Shown piece after piece: positions 56,628 to 64,000 of a stretch of 64,000 bases of DNA. A model generated the notes under the pieces. The model made no database searches. It saw nothing but the letters and a program-made list of their open reading frames with translations, and had not been told where the DNA came from. Source of the DNA: Gammaproteobacteria bacterium (GTDB lineage Bacteria; Pseudomonadota; Gammaproteobacteria; GRL18); contig JADGEK010000003.1 of assembly GCA_016744395.1 (NCBI GenBank), positions 45,204 through 109,203 on the forward strand. Reading direction: 5' to 3'. The translations under genes and the position numbers were made by a program. Every line of letters begins with the position of its first letter. The first letter of the stretch is position 1.

Positions 56628-57815
56628 ATGACCAAACAAGCAGACAATATTATTAATCACTCTTTTGATACCACACAAAACACTATTGTTGTGGGTCTTT
56701 CTGGTGGTGTTGATTCATCCGTGACAGCCCTATTGCTAAAACAACAAGGATTGGATGTTTCCGCTATCTTCATGAAAAACTGGAACGAGGATGACGACGA
56801 AGGTTATTGTCCTGCTGAAGAAGATTTTGCTGATGCACAAAGTATTGCTGCAGAGTTGAATATCCCTTTTCATGGCGTCAATTTTGCACCTGAGTACTGG
56901 GATAATGTTTTTTCTTACTTTTTATCTGAATATAAAGCAGGACGAACTCCTAACCCCGATATTCTGTGTAATAAAGAAATCAAATTTAAAGTATTTCTGG
57001 ACTACGCGCTTGCCCAGGGAGCAAAAAAAATTGCCACGGGTCATTACGCACGGGTAAAAGAAGAAGACGGGCAATTTTATTTACTCAAGGGTAAAGATAA
57101 TAATAAAGATCAAAGTTATTTTCTGTATACTTTAGGACAATATCCCCTGTCCAAAACCTTATTTCCTGTCGGTGAGTTAGAAAAGCCTGAAGTACGCCAA
57201 CTGGCTGAAGAGTTTCATTTAGCCACCTGGGATAAAAAAGACTCAACAGGCATTTGTTTCATTGGAGAACGAGATTTTTCAAAATTTCTCAGTCAATATC
57301 TGCCAGCCAAGCCTGGAGATATGGTGACACCTGACGGTGAAATAGTAGGACAGCATCAGGGTCTTATGTATCACACTCTGGGTCAACGAAAGGGACTTGG
57401 CATTGGCGGGCGTCAATCAGACAAAGATGCCAGCAAGAAAAACGCTGGGCTTCCCTGGTTTGCAGCTCAAAAAGATTTAGATAAAAATCAATTAATTGTG
57501 GTTCAGGGAAAAGATCACCCTCTTCTTTACAGCCAAAAGCTGAGCGCCTCAAATTTACACTGGGTCAGTGGAATTGCACCCACGCCCCCTTTTAAGTGCA
57601 CGGCAAAAACTCGATACCGCCAGCCTGATCAGGCTTGCACTATTACTGAATTTAGTACAAGCACTGAAATATTGCCTGAAAGAATGAAGAATGGCACAGA
57701 AAATTCTGCAAATTGTGTGGTAAAATTTGATTCGCCCCAATTTGCGGTCACACCAGGACAATCCGTTGTTTTTTATCAAGATGAGATTTGCCTTGGCGGT
57801 GGTGTGATTGACTGA
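56628..57815 (+). CDS. mnmA: tRNA-specific 2-thiouridylase MnmA
   Basis: A 395-residue enzyme that thiolates U34 of tRNA(Lys), tRNA(Glu) and tRNA(Gln). The PP-loop [16 protein letters not shown] is near the N-terminus. Then come the catalytic cysteines in [12 protein letters not shown] and [12 protein letters not shown], and the adenylate-site [20 protein letters not shown] short insert (about 350-370, [16 protein letters not shown]) lengthens the C-terminal barrel relative to E. coli (368). The next gene is hflD, as in many gammaproteobacteria. Confidence 0.95.
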   Translation: MTKQADNIINHSFDTTQNTIVVGLSGGVDSSVTALLLKQQGLDVSAIFMKNWNEDDDEGYCPAEEDFADAQSIAAELNIPFHGVNFAPEYWDNVFSYFLSEYKAGRTPNPDILCNKEIKFKVFLDYALAQGAKKIATGHYARVKEEDGQFYLLKGKDNNKDQSYFLYTLGQYPLSKTLFPVGELEKPEVRQLAEEFHLATWDKKDSTGICFIGERDFSKFLSQYLPAKPGDMVTPDGEIVGQHQGLMYHTLGQRKGLGIGGRQSDKDASKKNAGLPWFAAQKDLDKNQLIVVQGKDHPLLYSQKLSASNLHWVSGIAPTPPFKCTAKTRYRQPDQACTITEFSTSTEILPERMKNGTENSANCVVKFDSPQFAVTPGQSVVFYQDEICLGGGVID

Positions 57816-57860
57816 CAAGCCAAACATTAATGAGAACACAAGACTAATAGAGAAACCAGT

Positions 57861-58490
57861 TTGACAATTGAACATTTAACCCCCATGGAAGAACGTACCA
57901 TTGCACTGGCAGGCATTTTTCAAAACTGCCATCAGGTACAACAACTGGCAAGCACAGGGAAAGTCGATTCTTATGTATTGGACATTGCCGTTAAGGCCAT
58001 CTTAAATACTGAGCCTGAAAACACGTTGCAAGTATTTCAGGGCATTTCAGGAATACGTGAAGGTCTGACTATTGTTCAACAACAATTAGGGAATTCTGAC
58101 ACTAAAAGAGATACTGAGCTGACCCGCTATTCCATCAGTGTTCTTTTTTTAGCAAACAAATTGCTCAAAAACAAGTCAATGTTGAAACAATTGAGTGATG
58201 GTATCGAAAAAGCCCAAAATCAGGTTGAACACTTTGGGCTTGATCATGAAAATATCTATGCCAGCCTGGGGGGACTTTATTCGGATACCATCAGCAAGCT
58301 GAATCCTCGGATAATGGTTTCTGGCGAGCCCGAGATCTTAAACAATTCAGATAATGCCAATAAAATACGTAGTTTATTGCTGAGCAGTATCCGCGCTGCA
58401 GTACTCTGGCAACAACTGGGCGGCAATCGTTGGCAACTACTATTAAAGCGTAAACAAATCGTTAATATCGCTAAGCAACTCACTCAATAA
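57861..58490 (+). CDS. hflD: High frequency lysogenization protein HflD homologue
   Basis: A 209-residue HflD family protein. IALAGIFQNCHQVQQLASTG at the start, then LDIAVKAILNTEPENTLQVF and AVLWQQLGGNRWQLLLKRKQIVNIAKQL, are characteristic. The start is a TTG with weak context; an in-frame ATG lies 24 bases downstream. HflD is a peripheral membrane protein that in E. coli interacts with lambda CII; its own cellular role is unclear. Confidence 0.9.
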   Translation: MTIEHLTPMEERTIALAGIFQNCHQVQQLASTGKVDSYVLDIAVKAILNTEPENTLQVFQGISGIREGLTIVQQQLGNSDTKRDTELTRYSISVLFLANKLLKNKSMLKQLSDGIEKAQNQVEHFGLDHENIYASLGGLYSDTISKLNPRIMVSGEPEILNNSDNANKIRSLLLSSIRAAVLWQQLGGNRWQLLLKRKQIVNIAKQLTQ

Positions 58491-58636
58491 TCAGCATGAC
58501 AATAAATAAAACCAGTCACTTTAGAGACTTGGAAATTATAAAGTTTCCAGGGCTCTTAGATCCACATGAACTTTTAGATTGCCTTTTGGTCTAAAAAAAA
58601 CAAAACACACACATAAAAAGAAACCTATAGAAAAAC

Positions 58637-59623
58637 ATGAGCCTATATCAACAAATTACACACGCAAGAGATTGTTTAAGAAAAAAAATTATTGGCCAGG
58701 AAGCACTGGTCAATAAATTGTTCATTGCCCTTCTAGCGGACGGTCATTTATTAGTCGAAGGGGCTCCAGGTTTAGCAAAAACCCGAGCAATTAAAGAGCT
58801 TGGCGATCTCATTGAAGCCGATTTTCATCGAGTTCAGTTTACACCTGACCTATTGCCAGCGGATCTAACGGGCACGGAAATATACAGACCACAAGATGGC
58901 TCTTTTCATTTCCAAAAAGGGCCTCTATTTCACAACCTTCTTTTAGCTGATGAAATCAACCGTGCGCCAGCAAAAGTTCAATCAGCACTATTAGAAGCAA
59001 TGGCTGAAAAACAAATTACTGTGGGGAGAGAAACTTACCAATTACCCAAATTGTTTATGGTTATGGCAACCCAAAACCCCATTGAACAAGAAGGCACTTA
59101 CCCACTTCCAGAAGCCCAGCTCGATCGTTTTTTAATGCATATCAGTATTGGTTATCCCAGTCAGGATGCCGAAAAAGCCATTTTAGATCTTAATAGGCAA
59201 GAAGCCCAACAAGCACTTTTAAATACTTCTGATGGCATTTTAAGCGATAATCAAACAGCCGTTATCTCACAACAAGTGTTATTTGCAGCTCGACATGAAA
59301 TACTGAACATTCATATGAGCTCTGAAGTTGAGGCCTATTTATTAAAAATCATTCTCGCTACACGTGACCCTGCACCTTATGATAAAAATCTGGCTAAGTG
59401 GATAAACTATGGTGTCAGCCCCCGAGCAACCATTGCACTGGATCGTTGTGCCCGTGCTCATGCCTGGCTGGCGGGCAAAGATTATGTTGCTCCCTCTGAT
59501 ATTCAAGCGGTTGTCCCTGACATCTTCCGTCATCGCCTGCTATTATCTTTTGAGGCAGAAGCCAATGGTATTGATACCGATTATTATATTAATAAGTTAC
59601 TCAGCTACATTGCAGTACCTTAG
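58637..59623 (+). CDS. moxR: MoxR family AAA+ ATPase
   Basis: A 328-residue MoxR ATPase. Walker A is GAPGLAKT (42-49), the MoxR variant; Walker B is LLLADEINRAPAKVQ; sensor 1 is ATQNP and the arginine finger region follows in LPEAQLDRFLM. MoxR proteins act as chaperones for VWA-domain proteins such as those encoded downstream. It starts the Bat-type operon; an odd double hairpin separates it from the next gene. Confidence 0.92.
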   Translation: MSLYQQITHARDCLRKKIIGQEALVNKLFIALLADGHLLVEGAPGLAKTRAIKELGDLIEADFHRVQFTPDLLPADLTGTEIYRPQDGSFHFQKGPLFHNLLLADEINRAPAKVQSALLEAMAEKQITVGRETYQLPKLFMVMATQNPIEQEGTYPLPEAQLDRFLMHISIGYPSQDAEKAILDLNRQEAQQALLNTSDGILSDNQTAVISQQVLFAARHEILNIHMSSEVEAYLLKIILATRDPAPYDKNLAKWINYGVSPRATIALDRCARAHAWLAGKDYVAPSDIQAVVPDIFRHRLLLSFEAEANGIDTDYYINKLLSYIAVP

Positions 59624-59674
59624 GTTCAGAACTAAGTTCTAAACCTACGCTTAAAATTAGGTTTTAAACGTAGG
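59623..59674 (+). terminator. Two overlapping hairpins between moxR and the DUF58 gene
   Basis: Hairpin 1 (59623-59645) pairs GGTT and AGAACT with AGTTCT and AACC, with one mismatch. Hairpin 2 (59644-59674) pairs CCTACG and TTAAAA with TTTTAA and CGTAGG around TTAGG, one mismatch, followed by CCTGCTTTTCTTT. The two share bases 59644-59645, so they cannot both be complete. Hairpin 2 with its T-rich tail could be a partial terminator. Confidence 0.5.
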
Positions 59675-59714
59675 CCTGCTTTTCTTTAATACAAGAGTAT
59701 CTAAAAAACCGTCA

Positions 59715-60725
59715 ATGAGCATCTGGAAAAACAAACAAACAGACACAACTGATACTGATAAAAGTACCCGTGCAACTGAAGTTGATTTGCAAGGATTGAT
59801 CCAACTACGCTATCAATCTTCTCATCTATCTCTTGGCTCTCAACGTAAAGCTTTTTCATCACTATCAGGCAATTACAGTTCACCATTTAAAGGTCGTGGA
59901 CTGAATTTTGATGAAGTCCGCCCTTATCAACCTGGCGATGATATCCGAAATATTGACTGGAATGTCACTGCAAGAACAGACAAGGTGCATACTAAAGTTT
60001 TTCAGGAAGAACGGGAACGTCCAGTCTTTATTATTGTCGATCTCAGCAGCAGCATGTATTTTGGTACCCGCCATTGCTTAAAATCAGTCACTGCAGCAAA
60101 AGCAGCCGCACTCTTTGCATGGGATGGTGCGGATAATAATAATCGTATTGGTGGTTTGGTATTCAATGAAACCAGTCATATGGAAATGCGTCCTAAGGGT
60201 GGTCACCGAGGTGTTTTACGGTTTCTAAAATTACTATCCGATTTCCATAATAAGAATCATAACAAAAGTCACAGCCAAGCAACGCAGTCCAATACAGAAG
60301 CCTTAAATACCGAGCTATTATTTGCCCGTATTCAAAAAGTGATTCACCCAGGCAGTATCATCCTGTTTGCCAGTGATTTTATTCAAATGAATGAAGCATG
60401 CTTAAAACACATACGCTATATTGCCAGACATAATGATTTACTGATCACACATATATTTGACTCTTTGGAAACACAACTGCCTCCACCTGGGCAGTATGGT
60501 ATCAGCAATGGTTTGCAACATCAGTCCATTGATACTCGGGACAATGCGCTTAGAGATTCATTTCATGAACTCTTTCAAACCAAGATGAATGAGATTGAAC
60601 AGTTTTGTATCAAGAATAGAATTCATCTGATTAACCTGGCCACTCACGATAAAGTAGCCGATCAATTTCTTGCCGCTTTAGGTAAAGATCAAAGTGTTCG
60701 TAGAATTGCCAGGAGTCGACACTGA
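59715..60725 (+). CDS. DUF58 domain protein (VWA-like)
   Basis: A 336-residue protein with the DUF58 signature GRGLNFDEVRPYQPGDDIRNIDWNVTAR at about 60-85 and a VWA-type core, FIIVDLSSSMYFG, holding the metal-dependent adhesion site. DUF58 proteins usually follow moxR and work with it. No membrane segment is evident. The gene is two bases before the DUF4381 gene. Confidence 0.88.
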   Translation: MSIWKNKQTDTTDTDKSTRATEVDLQGLIQLRYQSSHLSLGSQRKAFSSLSGNYSSPFKGRGLNFDEVRPYQPGDDIRNIDWNVTARTDKVHTKVFQEERERPVFIIVDLSSSMYFGTRHCLKSVTAAKAAALFAWDGADNNNRIGGLVFNETSHMEMRPKGGHRGVLRFLKLLSDFHNKNHNKSHSQATQSNTEALNTELLFARIQKVIHPGSIILFASDFIQMNEACLKHIRYIARHNDLLITHIFDSLETQLPPPGQYGISNGLQHQSIDTRDNALRDSFHELFQTKMNEIEQFCIKNRIHLINLATHDKVADQFLAALGKDQSVRRIARSRH

Positions 60726-60727
60726 TT

Positions 60728-61402
60728 ATGGCAACACCCACTCAACCTTTAATGCAAGGGGTACAATTTGATCCTGGCAAACTGGTCGACATACAATTAC
60801 CCGATACCATTGCCTTCTGGCCTGTGGCTCCAGGCTGGTGGATCCTACTGGGAATTATTGTTGTTATTCTGTTACTGGTCATTTACCTAATCAAAAGAAA
60901 ACCAACAGTTCCTGCACCAACGAGTAAAGAACTAAAGTCACAAGCCATGGTCGAGTTGGACTCTATCAAGAAACACTATGAATCACAAAAACCGTCTCTC
61001 TCTGGCAAGGAACTGAATGCTCATACACATAAGATAGTAAAAAAATTATCTATTTTTTTACGCCGTTATGCACTTTCACTTTATCAAAGAGATGATGTTG
61101 CCTCTTTAACCAATGAACAATGGCTCATTCTACTGGATAAACTCATTGCCGAGCAAACAGACTCAAGTTTCTCTTCTGAAATAAAGCATGGTCCTTTTAC
61201 CAATCAGTTTTCAGAATTGTTAACTCAAGTCCCTTATCAATCCGACCAGAAAGCGATAGATAAACAACAACTTGATGACTTATTGGCCACATCAGAAGAG
61301 TTAATCAACAATAGCTTTAAACGCTTCACACCCTCTAAACTGGAAGCAAAAGAACACATTAAAACAAAGGAAGTTGAAAAAATGGAGCACAATCATGTAT
61401 AG
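60728..61402 (+). CDS. DUF4381 membrane protein
   Basis: A 224-residue protein with one transmembrane segment (about 37-57, WWILLGIIVVILLLVIYLI) after the family motif DIQLPDTIAFWPVAPGW. The rest is a helical cytoplasmic domain. DUF4381 proteins sit between DUF58 and VWA genes in Bat operons. It overlaps batA by 8 bases. Confidence 0.82.
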   Translation: MATPTQPLMQGVQFDPGKLVDIQLPDTIAFWPVAPGWWILLGIIVVILLLVIYLIKRKPTVPAPTSKELKSQAMVELDSIKKHYESQKPSLSGKELNAHTHKIVKKLSIFLRRYALSLYQRDDVASLTNEQWLILLDKLIAEQTDSSFSSEIKHGPFTNQFSELLTQVPYQSDQKAIDKQQLDDLLATSEELINNSFKRFTPSKLEAKEHIKTKEVEKMEHNHV

Positions 61403-62423
61403 TTTTGATTGGCCCTGGATGTTTACTCTACTGCCTTTACCTGCTCTTTTTTATGCTTTTAGTCAGTCTGCAGAGATTAATCAAAAGCAGGCCCTTAAAG
61501 TGCCTTTTTATACACAACTACAAGTTCTTTCAAATCATTCTACAAGTCAAAATATAAACAATATATCACCATTACTTATTTTGGCTTTTTTAGCCTGGAT
61601 TTTTCTTATTACAGCCACTGCCCAGCCCAAATGGTCGGGTGAAGCCATTGAAATTCCAGTCAGTGGTCGCGATCTCATGCTGGCCGTTGATATTTCCGGA
61701 AGTATGGAAACAGCCGATATGTTCTTTGCTCAAGATGCTGTCAACCGTCTGGTTGCAGTTAAATCGGTTTTACAGCCCTTTATTCAGCAACGCGAAGGCG
61801 ATCGGATGGGCTTAATTTTATTTGCTGATCACGCTTATTTACAAACACCATTAACATTTGATCGAAAAACCATCGAAAAAATGCTCCATGAATCATTCAT
61901 TGGTATGGCAGGATCAAAAGCAACGGCAATAGGTGATGCAATTGGTTTGGCCGTTAAACGACTTAAGGATTTACCTGTTGATCAGAGTGACTCGCGAGTG
62001 TTAATTATATTAACCGATGGTTCAAACAATGCAGGAATCGATCCAATAACGGCAGCAAAGCTAGCCAAACAAATTGGCATAAAAATTTATACCATTGGAT
62101 TCGGTGCAGACGAAATGATAGTACGTTCATTCTTTGGGCGTCAACGTGTTAACCCTTCTCGTGATCTGGATGAAAAAACATTAAAACAGGTAGCAGAAAC
62201 AACAGGTGGACAATATTTTCGGGCCCGAGATACCGAAGAACTGCTAAAAATTTACCAAACGCTAGACCAGTTGGAACCAGTTGAGTCTGATAACCTGACT
62301 TATCGTCCTAGCAAATCACTTTTTTATTGGCCTCTATCCATTGCAGTTATGATCAGTATTTTTATTTTATTAGCCAGACTTCCTATGTCTAATATTAGCG
62401 TTCAAGCAAAGAGGAAAGTCTAA
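61395..62423 (+). CDS. batA: BatA-type VWA membrane protein
   Basis: About 342 residues from the ATG at 61395, chosen because GGAG lies 7 bases before it. Two N-terminal transmembrane segments (about 8-24 and 50-70) and one at the C-terminus (about 306-328) flank a VWA domain. The metal site is DISGSME with later TDGSNNAG. Bat proteins are involved in stress tolerance or membrane and protein homeostasis in other bacteria; the precise action is unknown. It overlaps batB by one base (TAATG). Confidence 0.85.
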   Translation: MYSFDWPWMFTLLPLPALFYAFSQSAEINQKQALKVPFYTQLQVLSNHSTSQNINNISPLLILAFLAWIFLITATAQPKWSGEAIEIPVSGRDLMLAVDISGSMETADMFFAQDAVNRLVAVKSVLQPFIQQREGDRMGLILFADHAYLQTPLTFDRKTIEKMLHESFIGMAGSKATAIGDAIGLAVKRLKDLPVDQSDSRVLIILTDGSNNAGIDPITAAKLAKQIGIKIYTIGFGADEMIVRSFFGRQRVNPSRDLDEKTLKQVAETTGGQYFRARDTEELLKIYQTLDQLEPVESDNLTYRPSKSLFYWPLSIAVMISIFILLARLPMSNISVQAKRKV

Positions 62424-64000
62424 TGTTAGAGACTTTTCATTTTCTTCGTCCTGAATGGCTGATGGCCATTCCTCTGGTTGCAGTCCTGTTATATTTTGTA
62501 TTAAAGCAATCCAGTCATAATAGTGGCTGGGAAGATATTTGTGATCCTGTACTCTTACAGTACCAACTGGCACAGCAAAATAATCAACCAACAAAATCCT
62601 TACGCATCTTTAGTTGGACTCTGCCCTTTTTCTTTTTAATTGCTTTATTTGCACTTGCTGGACCAACCTGGGAAAAAAAAGAGCAGCCCGTTTTTCAGCA
62701 AGGCAATGCATTGGTTATTATTTTGGATTTATCACTTTCCATGAATGCCAAAGATTTGAAACCGTCACGACTTGAACGAGCAAAACTCAAACTGATTGAT
62801 ATTCTTCAACAAAAAAAAGAAGGACAAACGGCACTCATTGCATTTGCTGGTGATGCTCATACCGTTAGCCCATTAACCATTGATAACAAAACAATCATAT
62901 CATTACTGCCCTCTCTTGATTCATCAATTATGCCGTTAACAGGCTCCAATTTATTCGATGCATTAACAACAGCAAAACAATTATTCAAAAATGCAGGTTT
63001 TACCCAGGGTGATATATTGCTTCTGAGCGATGGCATTGATGCCTCTCAACAAAAGACACTGAAAAAAAGTATTAAACAATTAAGACAACAGGGATATCAT
63101 TTTTCTGTCATTGGAATAGGAAGTAAAACAGGTTCTCCAATACCTCAACCTCGCCAGGGCGGCTTTATTAAGGATAATTCGGGTCAAGTAGTACTTAGCA
63201 AATTAGAACCCGCATCCTTAAAAACATTAGCCAATATCGGTGGTGGCACTTATCATAAATTATCATTAGATGATAGTGACTTTCAAAACATTTTAGATCG
63301 GGGTATTGATCAATCAAACAATCTTATTGATCAAGATACACAACTTGAACAGTGGGTTGATGCAGGTGTTTATTTTAGCCTGCTGTTAATTCCTATGGCC
63401 TTATTGAGTTTTAGAAAAGGATTACTCAGTCTTTTTTTATGCCTGTCAGTGACTGCTACTTTTATCAGTGAACCTGCAAAAGCCGAACCAGAGACCACCA
63501 CAAGTATCAAGAAACAGGTGTGGACTAAAAACTTGTGGTCCACACCAAATCAACAAGGCCAAAAATCATTTAATGCCCAGAACTACCAGAGTGCTGCTGA
63601 TAGTTTTTCAAATCCAAAATGGAAAGCAAGTGCTCATTATCGAACTGGAAATTTTGAACAAGCCTTAGAACAATTTTCACAATCAGATGATGCTGCCAGC
63701 CTTTATAATAAAGGTAATACTTTGGCAAATATGAACAAACTTGAGGAAGCCGTTAACGCTTACGAAGATGCCGTAAAAAAAGCATCAGAAGCTGATGCAG
63801 ATAAGTCCAATAAAAATCAACGTGTCGTTGAAGATGCCAGTAAAAATCTCGAATATATCAAGAAAATTTTAGAGCAACAAAAACAACAACAGTCTGAAAA
63901 AAATTCTGATAAGCAAGAAGAAGAGTCCGAACAGCAATCTGAAAAGCAAGATCAGGAACAAGAAAAGAGTGCTGACGATGCCTCTAAAAGTAACGAATCC
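62423..64000 (+). CDS. batB: BatB-type VWA protein with TPR tail (partial)
   Basis: The frame is open for 526 codons to the window end, so the C-terminus is missing. Two N-terminal transmembrane segments precede a VWA domain with DLSLSMNAKD as the metal site and LLSDGIDAS. Another membrane pair follows (near LLLIPMALLSF). Residues about 390-470 form tetratricopeptide repeats (ASAHYRTGNFEQALEQF, LYNKGNTLANMNKLEEAVNAYEDAV), and the end is a Glu/Gln/Lys-rich helix. This is the usual gammaproteobacterial BatB-BatC fusion. GAGGAAAG precedes the ATG. Confidence 0.85.
   Translation, partial: MLETFHFLRPEWLMAIPLVAVLLYFVLKQSSHNSGWEDICDPVLLQYQLAQQNNQPTKSLRIFSWTLPFFFLIALFALAGPTWEKKEQPVFQQGNALVIILDLSLSMNAKDLKPSRLERAKLKLIDILQQKKEGQTALIAFAGDAHTVSPLTIDNKTIISLLPSLDSSIMPLTGSNLFDALTTAKQLFKNAGFTQGDILLLSDGIDASQQKTLKKSIKQLRQQGYHFSVIGIGSKTGSPIPQPRQGGFIKDNSGQVVLSKLEPASLKTLANIGGGTYHKLSLDDSDFQNILDRGIDQSNNLIDQDTQLEQWVDAGVYFSLLLIPMALLSFRKGLLSLFLCLSVTATFISEPAKAEPETTTSIKKQVWTKNLWSTPNQQGQKSFNAQNYQSAADSFSNPKWKASAHYRTGNFEQALEQFSQSDDAASLYNKGNTLANMNKLEEAVNAYEDAVKKASEADADKSNKNQRVVEDASKNLEYIKKILEQQKQQQSEKNSDKQEEESEQQSEKQDQEQEKSADDASKSNES

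Noticed and set aside
1-64000. tRNA, rRNA, CRISPR arrays and complete insertion sequences
   Set aside because: I saw no cloverleaf, rRNA core sequence, regularly spaced repeat array or transposase anywhere in the window.

Overview
The window is an AT-rich stretch of a gammaproteobacterial chromosome. Gene content and gene pairs point to this class: dksA next to gluQ, mnmA-hflD, ppnN, rluE, tag, sfsA, yebG, yaiL-like DUF2058, mltD, a Lol transporter pair and a moxR-DUF58-DUF4381-batA-batB operon. A CbbY-type phosphatase, a SulP anion transporter, a haem-binding DUF3365 protein, a rubredoxin and an epsilonproteobacterial-style fumarate reductase suggest a respiratory, possibly chemoautotrophic, aquatic or symbiotic lineage of the kind seen among sulfur oxidisers. 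That lifestyle is inferred; no RuBisCO or sulfur-oxidation gene lies in the window. I saw no rRNA, tRNA, CRISPR array, prophage or complete insertion sequence.

Layout. 0.1-3.5 kb: an HD-GYP c-di-GMP phosphodiesterase and a lolC/lolD pair, on the minus strand. 3.5-6.2 kb: a small accessory patch with a serine recombinase killed by one stop codon, a periplasmic haem sensor-like protein, an OB-fold secreted protein and tiny membrane proteins. 6.3-15.1 kb: housekeeping genes (sfsA, aminotransferase plus cbbY, dksA, gluQ, acs, tag). 15.2-26.1 kb: signalling and membrane genes: a NIT-domain hybrid histidine kinase, a YjfB-type motility protein behind a candidate sigma-28 promoter, a SulP transporter, a 7TMR-DISM diguanylate cyclase, an M20 amidohydrolase and a GAF protein. 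26.2-30.2 kb: hsp20, tesA, rubredoxin, small cysteine-rich proteins and a divergent pyrophosphatase.

30.2-36.9 kb is the least ordinary part. It has long gene-poor gaps, a decayed reading frame, a DUF3330-TPR protein and an SF2 helicase with predicted membrane segments. The helicase is translationally coupled to a VOC (glyoxalase-fold) gene that appears to have lost its middle. 36.9-49.7 kb: yebG, a pseudouridine synthase with ppnN, a degenerate receiver, then an envelope block (mltD, OmpA-like, SYLF, glycine-zipper, DUF3313 lipoprotein, polysaccharide deacetylase, Bax-like glucosaminidase).

49.8-53.4 kb is a frdCAB operon of the Wolinella type. All four haem-ligand histidines align, but the E-pathway glutamate of the cytochrome subunit is replaced by isoleucine. 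53.5-58.5 kb: an orphan GspE/PilB ATPase, rluE and mnmA-hflD. 58.6-64.0 kb: the MoxR/Bat operon, running off the window end inside batB, with a pair of overlapping hairpins between moxR and the DUF58 gene. No clearly new multi-gene system is proven. The best leads are the membrane-anchored helicase with its trimmed VOC partner and the fumarate reductase variant.
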